Source of the DNA: Spartobacteria bacterium UBA5019
GTDB taxonomy: Bacteria > Verrucomicrobiota > Verrucomicrobiia > Chthoniobacterales > Terrimicrobiaceae
DNA length: 44,584 bases
NCBI GenBank assembly: GCA_002396485.1
Contig: DGXZ01000023.1
Location: forward strand, 1-44,584
Reading direction: 5' to 3'
Within the stretch, counting starts at the first letter, position 1, and the number at the start of each line of letters is the position of its first letter. A program made the position numbers and the translations under genes. Shown here one piece after another: positions 24,231 to 33,038 of this stretch. Below the pieces are notes generated by a model, which searched no databases, was not told the DNA's origin, and was given only the letters and a program-made list of their open reading frames with translations.

Positions 24231-25565
24231 TCAATCCCGTCGAGTGTTTGAATTGGCCGCCCCCAAAAGATCACAGCGAAGGCTGAATTCCATCGCATCC
24301 ACCTCGGCCGCAGTGAGTGATTTCTCGCGCCATGAGATCGTTGTAGAAAGTCGCCCGTCTCGCTCGCTGAAAAAAATGCCACTGCCGGGTGGTTGGGATA
24401 CGGAGGGAATGTGCCAGCCATTTGTAATGTGTGCTCCGCAGATATCGCTCAAACCTGGCAGGAAGTCGCCGGTGTGGGATTGAAAGAAAGAGACGATTTC
24501 GCCCGCAGTGTCCTTCTGGAGGAAACGGCGGTAGATCGCTGTCGGCAGGCGGCGCATCCACCAAAGCATCGTAGCGGATGAGGTTTCGAGTCCGCTGCGG
24601 ACGGCCGCTTCAAATTGGGCATGGATGGCGGTAGTGGATTTTTCCAGATCATCCACGTCTGGAGCATTGAGTTTGAAATGGAGAACGGTGACTTGGTTTT
24701 GAAAAATCGGATGCCTTGCTTTGGGCTTTCGGGCCTGCACTGGCACTGGACTCACAAAGCAGGGCGGGCGCTGACCCCGTGCCTTGAACACCGCTGCATG
24801 AGCCCTCGCAGCAGCAGCGAAAAAAAACGGCATCTGAAAAATCCCGCCCGTAAGCCGAGCGGCCCGCTCTCGCATCAGAGCTGTCTCCTCTGTTGAAAAT
24901 CGCAGCAGCCGAAATCCCGGCGCGCCGCACTTGGGAGAAGGCCCACCGAGGGAGCTAAAATCCGATGGCTTCATTTCATAATGCCTCCGCACGAAGACAC
25001 GCGTGCCAGCCCAGCGCGCAAAGAGGCCCGGCGGGGGTGGAAAGGCTATTCCCCAAGAGGCGACGCCCCTGGAGCTCTCTCGTGGACTCCGCGCGAGGCG
25101 AGCGATCTCCTGCAAAGCCAGTTCAGCTCCGCGCCCATCGAAGAGCAGGTGGGACCATTTCGCCAGGAGCGTGGTTTTGTCTCCGAAACGAAGGATGTGA
25201 ATTTCTAAAAAGCATCTACCTCCGGCCCCTAGAAGCTTTTCGCAAAAAGAATCCCGGTCCGTATTGGGGGGCTGCTCAAAGATGGGCACTCCATCGGGCA
25301 AAAGTGTTTTCGGAGTTCTCCAGAATGGCACACCAAGAAACCAAGAGCGGCAAAGCTTCGCATGAAGCAATGGATGCGAGAGCGAGAAACGGCGCACAGC
25401 GTCGCGCAGCGCGGAGATATCAAAGCCTGCTCCAAGTTCGAGAATGGTGAGGCCAACGTGCCGCCCCTGACCGCCGACGGCCATGAGGTCCTCGAGAGCG
25501 AGAAAAAAGGCATCGCATCCCGTGAAAGGGACCTTCGACGGGCCATTCACCGGAGCGGGATTCAT
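24231..25565 (-). CDS. Condensation-domain-like acyltransferase
   Basis: A 444-residue cytoplasmic protein resembling the CoA-dependent acyltransferase superfamily (NRPS condensation domains, wax ester synthases, PapA). The catalytic HHxxxDG motif appears as SHLLFDG at residues 138-144: the second His and the Asp-Gly are kept and the first His is Ser. A second-half segment (SDICGAHITNGWHIPSV) lies where the latch and floor loop would be. No adenylation or carrier domain is attached. The start ATG overlaps the trpA stop by one base (TGATG), so it is translated as the last gene of the OB-mnmG-trpA operon. It likely transfers an acyl group to a small molecule or lipid; substrates are unknown. 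Confidence 0.7.
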   Translation of the reverse strand: MNPAPVNGPSKVPFTGCDAFFLALEDLMAVGGQGRHVGLTILELGAGFDISALRDAVRRFSLSHPLLHAKLCRSWFLGVPFWRTPKTLLPDGVPIFEQPPNTDRDSFCEKLLGAGGRCFLEIHILRFGDKTTLLAKWSHLLFDGRGAELALQEIARLARSPRESSRGVASWGIAFPPPPGLFARWAGTRVFVRRHYEMKPSDFSSLGGPSPKCGAPGFRLLRFSTEETALMRERAARLTGGIFQMPFFFAAAARAHAAVFKARGQRPPCFVSPVPVQARKPKARHPIFQNQVTVLHFKLNAPDVDDLEKSTTAIHAQFEAAVRSGLETSSATMLWWMRRLPTAIYRRFLQKDTAGEIVSFFQSHTGDFLPGLSDICGAHITNGWHIPSVSQPPGSGIFFSERDGRLSTTISWREKSLTAAEVDAMEFSLRCDLLGAANSNTRRD

Positions 25566-26380
25566 CAAGCAGCGGCTTTTTTTACCGCGGCTGCGATGGG
25601 CGTGACAAACTGCGCGACCTTCTGGATCAGATCAGCGGATTTCCCATGCTCGCCGATGCGGCGCACGATGGCGCTGCCCACCACGACGGCATCGGATTCC
25701 TTCGCGACTTCAGCGGCTTGTTCCGGCGTGGAAATGCCGAAGCCGACCGCGACAGGCAGCCTGGTGTGTTTTTTGATTTCGGCCACCTGCGAGGCAATGT
25801 CGGCCGAGAGACTCGTCTGCTCGCCGGTCACACCCTCGCGCGAGACATAGTAAATGAAACCCTCCGCCGACTTGGCTATGAGTTCCATGCGCCCAGGCGG
25901 AGTCGTAGGCGCGATGAGACGGATCGAGAGAAGCCCGTGGGATTTCATCAACTCGGCATTGCGTGCGGCCTCATCGGGCGGCAGGTCGAGGATCAAGAGC
26001 CCATCGGCACCGGCGGCGGCGGCATCCGCATGGAACCGATCGAATCCGTAAACATAGACAGGATTCAGGTAGGTGAAGAGAACGATGGGAACCTCGGAGC
26101 TTTGGCGAATCTCTCGCACGGCATCGAGAACGCCGGCCACAGTGGCGCCAGCATCGAGCGCACGGCCCGATGCGGCTTGGATGGTCGCGCCATCCGCCAA
26201 GGGATCCGAAAAGGGAATGCCCAACTCGACGATGTCCACCCCAGATTGCTCGAGAGCAGCAACAAGTGCGGTGGTGGATTTCAAATCCGGATCGCCCGCA
26301 GTAATATAAGCGATGAAGCCACACTGACCGGCGGCGCGGAGGGTTTCAAATTTCGTATCGATGCGATTGAGCGTTTTCAT
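25565..26380 (-). CDS. trpA: Tryptophan synthase alpha chain
   Basis: A 271-residue TIM barrel that splits indole-3-glycerol phosphate to indole and glyceraldehyde 3-phosphate. The active-site Glu and Asp are in DIVELGIPFSDPLADG, with the family segments FTYLNPVYVYG, LLILDLPPDE, YYVSREGVTG and VGFGIST. Length is normal. The ATG at 26380 overlaps the mnmG stop by 4 bases. No trpB is next to it, which is unusual, since trpB normally precedes trpA; it must be elsewhere. Instead a condensation-like protein follows. Confidence 0.95.
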   Translation of the reverse strand: MKTLNRIDTKFETLRAAGQCGFIAYITAGDPDLKSTTALVAALEQSGVDIVELGIPFSDPLADGATIQAASGRALDAGATVAGVLDAVREIRQSSEVPIVLFTYLNPVYVYGFDRFHADAAAAGADGLLILDLPPDEAARNAELMKSHGLLSIRLIAPTTPPGRMELIAKSAEGFIYYVSREGVTGEQTSLSADIASQVAEIKKHTRLPVAVGFGISTPEQAAEVAKESDAVVVGSAIVRRIGEHGKSADLIQKVAQFVTPIAAAVKKAAA

Positions 26381-28257
26381 GTGATGGGTGCTTTTTCTGA
26401 GCCGCGTGTGATCCATACGCCGAGCAGCGCGATGTCAGCCGGCGTCACGCCGCTGAGGCGGGCGGCCTGGCCGAGCGTCTCGGGACGCACGCTGCCGAGC
26501 TTCTGAACGGCCTCGGTGCGAAGTCCGTTGATCTTTGTGAAATCGACCCAGTCCGGAATGGCTTTGCCTTCGTGGCGTACGGTGCGGGCGATTTGCTCCT
26601 CCTGGCGCGTTATGTAGCCGGCGTATTTCAGATCGGTCTCGACCTGCTCCCAGACGGGTTGTGGAAACTGCAAGCGGATTTTCTCTGGCACGGTTGACCA
26701 GGAATTCTCCGGGCGCTTCAGCCAGCGTTCGAGCGGAACCGTGTCGATTTTGTATTCGTTCAGTCGGCTTTTCAGTGCGCTGAGCTGGCTTTGTTTTTGT
26801 GCGAAGCGCGAGGCGCGCTCGCCATCCACCAGGCCAGACTCAATGGCCTTGCCGGTGAGGCGCAGGTCCGCATTGTCCTGCCGCAGCAGGAGACGGTATT
26901 CCGCGCGGCTTGTGAACATGCGGTAGGGCTCGGGCGTGCCTCGCGTCACAAGGTCATCGAGCATAACGCCAATGTAAGCTTCGTGCCGGCCTATGGTGAG
27001 TGGCGGCCGCTTGAGACTCTTCAGAGCGGCGTTGGCACCGGCGATGAGCCCCTGCGCAGCGGCTTCTTCGTAACCTGATGTGCCATTGATCTGCCCGGCG
27101 AAGTAGAGTCCCGGCAGGCGCTTTGTTTCGAGCGTGGTGTGGAGCTGGGTCGGTGGACAGTAATCATACTCCACCGCATAGCCAGGCCGCAGGATTTCCG
27201 CATTTTCAAGGCCACGCACACTGCGGATGAATTTGTATTGGACCTCGAAGGGAAGGCTCGTCGAAACGCCATTGACATAGATCTCATCGGTGTGGCGACC
27301 TTCCGGCTCCAGAAAAAGCTGGTGCTGATTCTTCTCGGAAAACTTGACGACTTTATCCTCGATGCTCGGGCAGTAGCGGGGTCCTACCCCTTCGATCACG
27401 CCCGAGTAGAGCGGCGATTTATCCAGGTTCGAGCGAATGATTTCATGCGTGGTTTCGTTGGTGTAGGTGATCCAGCAACAAATCTGGCGCGCGTGGAATG
27501 CGCCGTCCCGCCATTCGTTGAGTGTGTGGAGGTCATCCACGCCGCGGACGAGCGTGTCCGCGAGGTAGCTGAAGAGTGGCGGCGGTTCATCGCCCTGCTG
27601 GGCCTCGCATTGGGAAAAATCGATACTCTTCGCAAGAAGCCGGCATGGCGTACCGGTCTTGAAGCGCTCGACCTCGAAACCGAGTTCGCGCAGGCAGTCA
27701 CTAAATGTCGAAACGGCATCGCCAAGTCGGCCGCCGGTCTGGTTTCGCAGCCCGACATGGAGCAGGCCGCGCATGAATGTGCCAGTCGTAACCACGACTG
27801 CGCCGCCATTGAAGCGCAAGCCGAGATTGGTCTCCACACCCTCGACGCCGTTTCCCCCCACCACGAGTCGCGTGACATTTCCCTGCTTCATATCAAGACG
27901 CGGTTGGCGCTCGAGGAGCGCCTTCATGCGGAACTGATAAGCTTTCTTGTCGCACTGCGCTCGCGGTGCGCGAACGCTCGGGCCCTTGGTGGCATTCAGC
28001 ATGCGAAACTGAATGCCGGTCGCGTCGGTGTTCAAACCCATCGCGCCCCCAAGGGCATCGATCTCACGTACCATGTGGCCCTTGGCCAAACCTCCGATCG
28101 CCGGGTTACAGGACATCTGCCCCACGGTGTCAGCATTTTGAGTGAGCAGGAGTGTCTCGCACCCCAACCGTGCGGAAGCCATCGCGGCTTCGATACCTGC
28201 ATGACCAGCCCCAATGACGATGACGTCGTAGGTTTTTGGATAAACGAAGTCGCTCAA
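26377..28257 (-). CDS. mnmG: tRNA uridine-5-carboxymethylaminomethyl(34) synthesis enzyme MnmG
   Basis: A 626-residue flavoprotein that, with MnmE, adds the cmnm5 group at U34 of certain tRNAs. The FAD motif VIVIGAGHAGIEAAMASARLG opens the protein, followed by MSCNPAIGGLAKGH, QFRMLNATKGPSVRAPRAQ and the C-terminal TSRAEYRLLLRQDNAD block. Length is normal. The start is TTG at 28257; no ATG or GTG exists before the conserved FAD strand. It starts one base after the stop of the OB-fold gene and overlaps trpA by 4 bases. mnmE is not in the window. Confidence 0.95.
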   Translation of the reverse strand: MSDFVYPKTYDVIVIGAGHAGIEAAMASARLGCETLLLTQNADTVGQMSCNPAIGGLAKGHMVREIDALGGAMGLNTDATGIQFRMLNATKGPSVRAPRAQCDKKAYQFRMKALLERQPRLDMKQGNVTRLVVGGNGVEGVETNLGLRFNGGAVVVTTGTFMRGLLHVGLRNQTGGRLGDAVSTFSDCLRELGFEVERFKTGTPCRLLAKSIDFSQCEAQQGDEPPPLFSYLADTLVRGVDDLHTLNEWRDGAFHARQICCWITYTNETTHEIIRSNLDKSPLYSGVIEGVGPRYCPSIEDKVVKFSEKNQHQLFLEPEGRHTDEIYVNGVSTSLPFEVQYKFIRSVRGLENAEILRPGYAVEYDYCPPTQLHTTLETKRLPGLYFAGQINGTSGYEEAAAQGLIAGANAALKSLKRPPLTIGRHEAYIGVMLDDLVTRGTPEPYRMFTSRAEYRLLLRQDNADLRLTGKAIESGLVDGERASRFAQKQSQLSALKSRLNEYKIDTVPLERWLKRPENSWSTVPEKIRLQFPQPVWEQVETDLKYAGYITRQEEQIARTVRHEGKAIPDWVDFTKINGLRTEAVQKLGSVRPETLGQAARLSGVTPADIALLGVWITRGSEKAPIT

Positions 28258-28258
28258 A

Positions 28259-28795
28259 TTACTGGGTCGGGAGGCCGTGCTCGGCGAGCTTCTTTTGCAA
28301 GTCTTCCGGTGAGAGCTTGAAGCTGTTTTTTAAAATGATGTCCCCCGCGACAAAGTTGTCGAACGTCCCGCGCACCGCGACATTTTCACCCTCAACGATG
28401 AACGATGTGGCATTCGAGAGATTGCCGTTCCAGTCGGCGTGGTAAACCGTGGCCTTTGTATCGTCATCCGCCACCGTCACGACGGAGGAGGGAATAAAAT
28501 CCGCAGAGAAGACGGCCTTCACATCCGGAGTGGTGCGGGCAGGTAGCTGCATGTAAGCGGTGAGCGGATCGCCCTCCTCGTCATCGGACTGGGTGACCTG
28601 CCCTACACGGCCGTAAACGCAGATGCGCATACCATTGTATTTCTGGAGCGCTTGGGTTTCCGATGTCGCGAAATCATTCACGATTTGTTCCAAGGTGACG
28701 AATCCGTCTGGCGGCAGCGGTGCAAGCGAAGCCTGGCTGAGGCCAGCGACAATTGAGGCGCACAAGAACACGAAGGATAGGATGATGGTTTTCAT
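28259..28795 (-). CDS. Exported OB-fold (tRNA_anti-like) protein
   Basis: A 178-residue protein with a signal peptide (MKTIILSFVFLCASIVAGLS). The mature part fits the tRNA_anti-like OB-fold family: NGMRICVYGRVGQV (about 56-69), a middle with acidic DDEEGD, and ENVAVRGTFDNFVAGDIIL (about 135-153). Many exported members of this family have no known function, and the OB fold may bind nucleic acid, sugar or a protein. It is the first gene of the operon with mnmG, trpA and the acyltransferase, although an exported protein has no obvious functional tie to them. The start at 28795 was chosen for its signal peptide. Confidence 0.75.
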   Translation of the reverse strand: MKTIILSFVFLCASIVAGLSQASLAPLPPDGFVTLEQIVNDFATSETQALQKYNGMRICVYGRVGQVTQSDDEEGDPLTAYMQLPARTTPDVKAVFSADFIPSSVVTVADDDTKATVYHADWNGNLSNATSFIVEGENVAVRGTFDNFVAGDIILKNSFKLSPEDLQKKLAEHGLPTQ

Positions 28796-28978
28796 TTCAG
28801 AGACAAAACATGGAGTATGCGGCGGCATTCCTCAACGCTAAAACCTCTGGCGCGGTTTCCATCGCCTATCCGCAGTTGGCCCCGAGCGCGCTTTCTTGGG
28901 CAAAGCCTCACAGATCTCGCCAATTTCCACTGGCAATCCCCTTCCATCCATGCGATGAGAGGATTTCATATTTAACAC

Positions 28979-30109
28979 ATGACACGTTCTAAATCTACAA
29001 AAGCCACATTTATCCCTCTTCTGGCCGCAGGCCTGCTTGCACTCCCCGCTTGCAAGCCTCCAACGCCCGCCGAACCCAAGCCCCAGGCTGAAGCCACGCC
29101 GGCTGTTGACCCCGCCGCACAAGCTGTCGTCACGAAGCTCAAGGAGGCAGGAGTTGACGCATCCGTCTCCGCCGATACTGCGGCCCCTGCTCCAGCTGAC
29201 AACAAACCCATCGAACTCCCCGAGCTCGTTGCCACAGTGAATGGACAAAACATCACCAAGCAACAACTCCAGGAACTCTTCAATGCCGCACTCCAAGCCT
29301 CGGGTGCCAAGATCGCGGATCTTAACGCCCAACAACAACTCGGCGGCTACACCCAACTCCTCCAAGATTTGATCATGGACAAGTTGGTGGCCGAGGCAGC
29401 CTCCACAGAGAAAGTCAGCGATGCCGATGTCGATGCCGAACTCGCCAAAATCAAGGGCCAGTTCCCCGATGACAAGGCGTTCCAAGATCAAATCGCCCAA
29501 GTCGGTATGACCCCGGACAAGCTGAAGGAAAACATCCGCACCGGCCTGCAACAAAGCCGTTGGATGAAATCCCAAGTGAAAACCACCGAAGTCACCGATG
29601 AACAAGCCAAGACCTTTTACGAATCCAACGTCAAGGAATTCGAACAACCTGAAACCGTCAAAGCCAGCCACATCCTTTTCATGGTTGATCCGGACGCCTC
29701 GGCGGATGTCGTAAAGCAGAAGGAAGAAGCTGCCGCAAAGGCCGCTGAACGCGCCGCTGCAGGCGAGGACTTCACCAAGCTCGCCAAGGAACTCTCCGAA
29801 GAACCCGGCGCCTCCGAGTCCGGTGGAGACCTCGGCTTTTTCCCGAAAGACCGCATGGTTCCCGAATTCGCAGAAGCTGCATTTGCCCAGAAAGTCGGCG
29901 ATATCAGCAAGCCTGTGAAATCCCAGTTTGGCTGGCATGTCATCAAGGTCACCGACAAAAAAGCAGCAGGCACCTTGCCGTTTGATCAAGTCAAGGAACA
30001 AGTTGTCTCCTACCTCAAATCCACCAACCAGCGTGAAGCCGTTCAGGCCGTGCTGAACAAGCTCAAGGAATCCGCCAAGATCGAGACCTTCCTGCCTGCG
30101 GCCAGCTAA
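28979..30109 (+). CDS. Parvulin-type peptidyl-prolyl isomerase lipoprotein (PrsA/SurA-like)
   Basis: A 376-residue exported chaperone. The signal peptide ends in the lipobox LPAC, with Cys25 as the lipidated residue, so it is probably membrane-anchored in the periplasm. A Pro/Ala-rich linker follows to about residue 80, then a SurA-N-like domain (about 80-220) and a rotamase domain (about 225-330) with KASHILFMV, the block SGGDLGFFPKDRMVPEF and the end SQFGWHVIKV. It helps fold or assemble exported proteins. It heads a plus-strand operon with a dehydrogenase, ygfZ and an exported cyclophilin. Confidence 0.92.
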   Translation: MTRSKSTKATFIPLLAAGLLALPACKPPTPAEPKPQAEATPAVDPAAQAVVTKLKEAGVDASVSADTAAPAPADNKPIELPELVATVNGQNITKQQLQELFNAALQASGAKIADLNAQQQLGGYTQLLQDLIMDKLVAEAASTEKVSDADVDAELAKIKGQFPDDKAFQDQIAQVGMTPDKLKENIRTGLQQSRWMKSQVKTTEVTDEQAKTFYESNVKEFEQPETVKASHILFMVDPDASADVVKQKEEAAAKAAERAAAGEDFTKLAKELSEEPGASESGGDLGFFPKDRMVPEFAEAAFAQKVGDISKPVKSQFGWHVIKVTDKKAAGTLPFDQVKEQVVSYLKSTNQREAVQAVLNKLKESAKIETFLPAAS

Positions 30110-30116
30110 AGCCCGC

Positions 30117-31094
30117 ATGGAGCAGATACCGGGAAAACCCGCAGCAGGCGTCATCGGACTTGGCATCATTGGAAGCCGGGTTGCCGCCTGCCTGCGGCGC
30201 GCAGGGAATCAAGTCTGGCTCTGGAACCGCACCGTGCGGCCAGAGCCAAACTTCCTCAGCGGCCCCGCTGAAATCGCCGAGGCCGCCCGGCACATCCAAA
30301 TCTTCGTCTCAAACGGCGAAGCCCTGCATTCCGTGCTCCGAGCCATGCTTCCGGCCCTGACACCCGAGCATATCATTCTGAACCACGCCACGGTCTCCCC
30401 CACAGACACACTCACCGCCGCAGGAATTGTTGCGGAAAAACACGCCACCTTTCTGGACGCCCCCTTCACCGGCAGCAGGGATGCCGCCGCCGCAGGTCAG
30501 CTTGTTTACTACATCGGCGGCGACCCGCAGGCACTCGAGCGCGTGCGTCCACAGCTCGAAGCCTCTTCGAAGCAAATTCTGGAAATCGGCGACATCGGCC
30601 ACGCGTCGGTCGTCAAAGTCGCCACCAACCTCATCTCCGCCAACGCCGTTGCATCCCTCACCGAGGCCCTTGCACTCCTCGACCGATACGGCGTGGAACT
30701 CCACAAACTCCCCCTCGCTCTCGAGAACAACGTCGCCCGCTCTGGCGTGATCGACCTCAAGCTCCCCTGCATGCTTGGAGCCGACTTCGACCCCCGCTTC
30801 TCACTCAAAAACATGTTCAAGGATGTCCAGATCGGCCTCGCGATGGCTGAAGAAAAAGACATCGAACTCCCCGCCGCTGGCGCCTTCGCAGGTATCGCCA
30901 TGGCGGGTCTCCAACGCGGCTGGGGCGACGAGGATTTCTCCGTCATTTCCCGCTTTTACGACTTTCCCGGCAAGGGCCACACGCTCCCCGAAACGTCCGC
31001 GCCAGGCACCTCCGCATCCGTCTCGGCAGATGACGCCGCGCACGAACCCGCCGGACTCAAAAACCTCTGGGGACTCCTCCGCAGGCAAAAATGA
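30117..31094 (+). CDS. NAD(P)-dependent beta-hydroxyacid dehydrogenase-like protein
   Basis: A 325-residue member of the 6-phosphogluconate dehydrogenase/3-hydroxyisobutyrate dehydrogenase superfamily. The N-terminal Rossmann motif is GVIGLGIIGSRVA, the substrate-binding loop is LDAPFTGSRDAAAAGQLV, and the catalytic Lys lies in HASVVKVATNLI. The C-terminal domain is complete. The last ~30 residues are an extra Pro/Ala/Ser-rich tail. Glyoxylate or succinic semialdehyde reductases look like this, but the substrate is open. It starts 7 bases after the parvulin gene and overlaps ygfZ by 4 bases. Confidence 0.85.
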   Translation: MEQIPGKPAAGVIGLGIIGSRVAACLRRAGNQVWLWNRTVRPEPNFLSGPAEIAEAARHIQIFVSNGEALHSVLRAMLPALTPEHIILNHATVSPTDTLTAAGIVAEKHATFLDAPFTGSRDAAAAGQLVYYIGGDPQALERVRPQLEASSKQILEIGDIGHASVVKVATNLISANAVASLTEALALLDRYGVELHKLPLALENNVARSGVIDLKLPCMLGADFDPRFSLKNMFKDVQIGLAMAEEKDIELPAAGAFAGIAMAGLQRGWGDEDFSVISRFYDFPGKGHTLPETSAPGTSASVSADDAAHEPAGLKNLWGLLRRQK

Positions 31095-31942
31095 CCCCCT
31101 CGCCCGCATCAGGTTTTTTGGAGGTCCAAGGCCGCACCCGCTTCCAGCTCAGCGGCCCCGATGCCACACGCTACCTGAATGGCCAAGTGAGCATAGACAT
31201 CACGCGCCTCAATCCTCTTACCGCGCGCCCTGCCTGCCTCCTCACAGCCAAAGGTAAACTCTGCGCCCTCGTGCAAATCTGGCGCGATGGAGACCATCTT
31301 TTCATCGAATGCGACGAAGCGCTCGCCAACGCCGTTCAGGCACGCCTCGAGCGCTATCTCATAGCGGACGACGCCCTCCTTGAGCCGGTATCCGCGCCGT
31401 CGCCATTGCACCACATCTTCGGCATCGCCACCCCCGCCGGAGCCCTCCACATCAACCGCACCGGCCTGCCCGGTTTCGACACAGCCGAAAAACCCTCTCA
31501 GCTCACTGCCGCCACGCCCGCGCAACTCGCCCTCCTCCGCATCATCCATGGCCAACCCGCATGGGGCATCGAAATCACCGAAGACACCCTGCCGCAGGAA
31601 GCCCGCCTCGAAGACACCGCCGTCGATTTTGACAAAGGCTGCTATGTCGGCCAGGAAACCGTTTCCCGCCTCAAAAGCGTTGGCCGCGTGAATAAGCGCC
31701 TCCACGGCTTCGTCGGCACCCTACCCGCCAACCTCGCCCTACCAGCCCGTCTTCATCCCATCGGCCAGCCAGATACCACCGCCGGACAACTCACCAGCGC
31801 CGCCCCGCATTTTGACATCGCACAAACGGCCGCCCTCGGTTATCTCAACCGCCAGTTCGAAGACCTTGAGCGCTTTGGCGTCACCGATGAGCAAAGCCGC
31901 CCGCTCGGCGAAGTCGAACGCCGCGTATTCCCGATCCTATGA
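31091..31942 (+). CDS. ygfZ: YgfZ/GcvT-family folate-binding protein
   Basis: A 283-residue protein with the YgfZ signature KGCYVGQE at 182-189, including the conserved Cys184, and a GcvT-like barrel (RFQLSGPDATRYLNGQVSID near the N-terminus). YgfZ binds tetrahydrofolate and assists Fe-S cluster assembly or repair for certain enzymes such as MiaB. Length is normal for bacterial YgfZ. Its start and end overlap the neighbouring genes by 4 bases each, so the three are translated together. Confidence 0.88.
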   Translation: MTPSPASGFLEVQGRTRFQLSGPDATRYLNGQVSIDITRLNPLTARPACLLTAKGKLCALVQIWRDGDHLFIECDEALANAVQARLERYLIADDALLEPVSAPSPLHHIFGIATPAGALHINRTGLPGFDTAEKPSQLTAATPAQLALLRIIHGQPAWGIEITEDTLPQEARLEDTAVDFDKGCYVGQETVSRLKSVGRVNKRLHGFVGTLPANLALPARLHPIGQPDTTAGQLTSAAPHFDIAQTAALGYLNRQFEDLERFGVTDEQSRPLGEVERRVFPIL

Positions 31943-32544
31943 AATCCTTCATCGCCCTCACGCTCGCCGCGCTCCTCTGCGCCACCACCGCCCACGCCGC
32001 CACACTCGGCCCGGATGTCGCCGTCCTGCAAATCCAATTCCCCAAGGAAAAACAACCGCGCCAAGTGACCATCGGCCTCTACGACGACTCCGCACCCTAC
32101 ACCGTCGAGAATTTTAAAAAACTCATCACAAAAAAATTCTACAACGGCCAACGCTTCTTCCGCGTCTTCCCCGGCTCGTTCATCCAAACCGGTGACCCCG
32201 CCAGCCGCCACGGGCAAACCGATACCACCGGCACCGGTGGACCCGGCTACACACTTCCCGCAGAAATCCGCCTCAAACACGACAAAGGCGCCGTCGCCAT
32301 GGCCCGCCTCCCCGACAAAATCAACCCCGCAAAAAATTCCAACGGCAGCCAATTCTATGTCTGCCTCCAGCCACTGCCCAAGCTCAATGGCCAATACACC
32401 GTCTTCGGCACGGTCCTAGAAGGCCTCGACACTCTCGAAGAAATCAGCAAGGCCCCTACAAACAGCAACGATTTTCCCTTGCCCAAAATCACAATTAAAT
32501 CCATTGTTCTCACCCCTCGCGATCAGGCCTCATCCACAAGATAA
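31939..32544 (+). CDS. Exported cyclophilin-type peptidyl-prolyl isomerase
   Basis: A 201-residue protein with a signal peptide (MKSFIALTLAALLCATTAHA) and one cyclophilin domain: YNGQRFFRVFPGSFIQTGDP, then a Gly-rich stretch, GAVAMARLPDKINPAKNSNG (active-site region) and SQFYVCLQPLPKLNGQYTVFG. The Trp of human cyclophilin that binds cyclosporin is not evident (LPKLNGQY). It should act in the periplasm. It is coupled to ygfZ by a 4-base overlap, and tRNA-Tyr follows 18 bases after its stop. It is a second exported foldase in this operon besides the parvulin. Confidence 0.9.
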   Translation: MKSFIALTLAALLCATTAHAATLGPDVAVLQIQFPKEKQPRQVTIGLYDDSAPYTVENFKKLITKKFYNGQRFFRVFPGSFIQTGDPASRHGQTDTTGTGGPGYTLPAEIRLKHDKGAVAMARLPDKINPAKNSNGSQFYVCLQPLPKLNGQYTVFGTVLEGLDTLEEISKAPTNSNDFPLPKITIKSIVLTPRDQASSTR

Positions 32545-32562
32545 GCCAAGCGAAGGAAAAAA

Positions 32563-32648
32563 GGGTAGATACCGAAGTGGCCAAACGGGGCGGACTGTAA
32601 ATCCGCTGGCTTACGCCTTCACTGGTTCGAATCCAGTTCTGCCCACCA
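32563..32648 (+). tRNA. tRNA-Tyr(GTA)
   Basis: An 86-base class II tRNA. GGGTAGA pairs with TCTGCCC, the discriminator A is followed by an encoded CCA, and the anticodon GTA is at 32597-32599 in loop CTGTAAA. It has a variable arm (GCTGGCTTACGCC) and a GTTCGAATC T-loop. It could be processed from the upstream operon transcript. Confidence 0.96.
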
Positions 32649-33038
32649 TTCTCTTAATAAGCGGGTTACGTAACAAAACGTAAAGGTTCTTCGAATGGTA
32701 GAAAATCGCCTGCAGATTCCCATTTTTGCCCCTTAACGTAGGTTTTATTGACAACAAAAAAACCCTTCGAGCTTTGAGTTTTTTGCCACCCCAAAATCAA
32801 ATCTCCGCTATCCACAGTGCTGTGCTATCGGAGAGCGCAGCCCACGGTCAAAAAAACATTCCACTATCTTGCTCCTTTAATGAGCGGAATGAGGCCTATA
32901 AAAAATTGATTAGTAGGCGGAGCGATTCGAGGAACCATTCCTGATATTTGCGGCGAAGCCGGACGCAAGATGCCGCTCTGGTTGAGCAGCTTTGCGGACA
33001 CACGCCAGATTCCCTGCCCGTGCGGCTCAGAGGCTTTT
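32649..33038. other. 390-base gene-free stretch
   Basis: No convincing gene is seen. The first half is AT-rich. An imperfect hairpin lies at 32803-32833: outer stem CTCCG/CGGAG, inner stem CACAG/CTGTG with a 2-base loop and an internal mismatch. No T-tract follows, so it does not look like a terminator. The last ~100 bases before the TVP38-like gene are GC-rich and structurally plain. Short open frames here have no family features. Confidence 0.5.

Noticed and set aside
27139..28320. A 393-codon plus-strand open frame
   Set aside because: Antisense to mnmG.
28838..30169. A 443-codon minus-strand frame rich in Gly and Leu
   Set aside because: Antisense to the parvulin lipoprotein gene, which has a lipobox and rotamase motifs.
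32649..32720. Possible integration site just after tRNA-Tyr
   Set aside because: No integrase and no second copy of the tRNA 3' end were seen in the window.
32803..32833. Hairpin as a terminator for tRNA-Tyr
   Set aside because: The stem has internal mismatches and no T-tract follows; it is too far from the tRNA to be convincing.
32726..32944. 72-codon plus-strand open frame
   Set aside because: No ribosome binding site, no domain-like pattern and no coupling to a neighbour.
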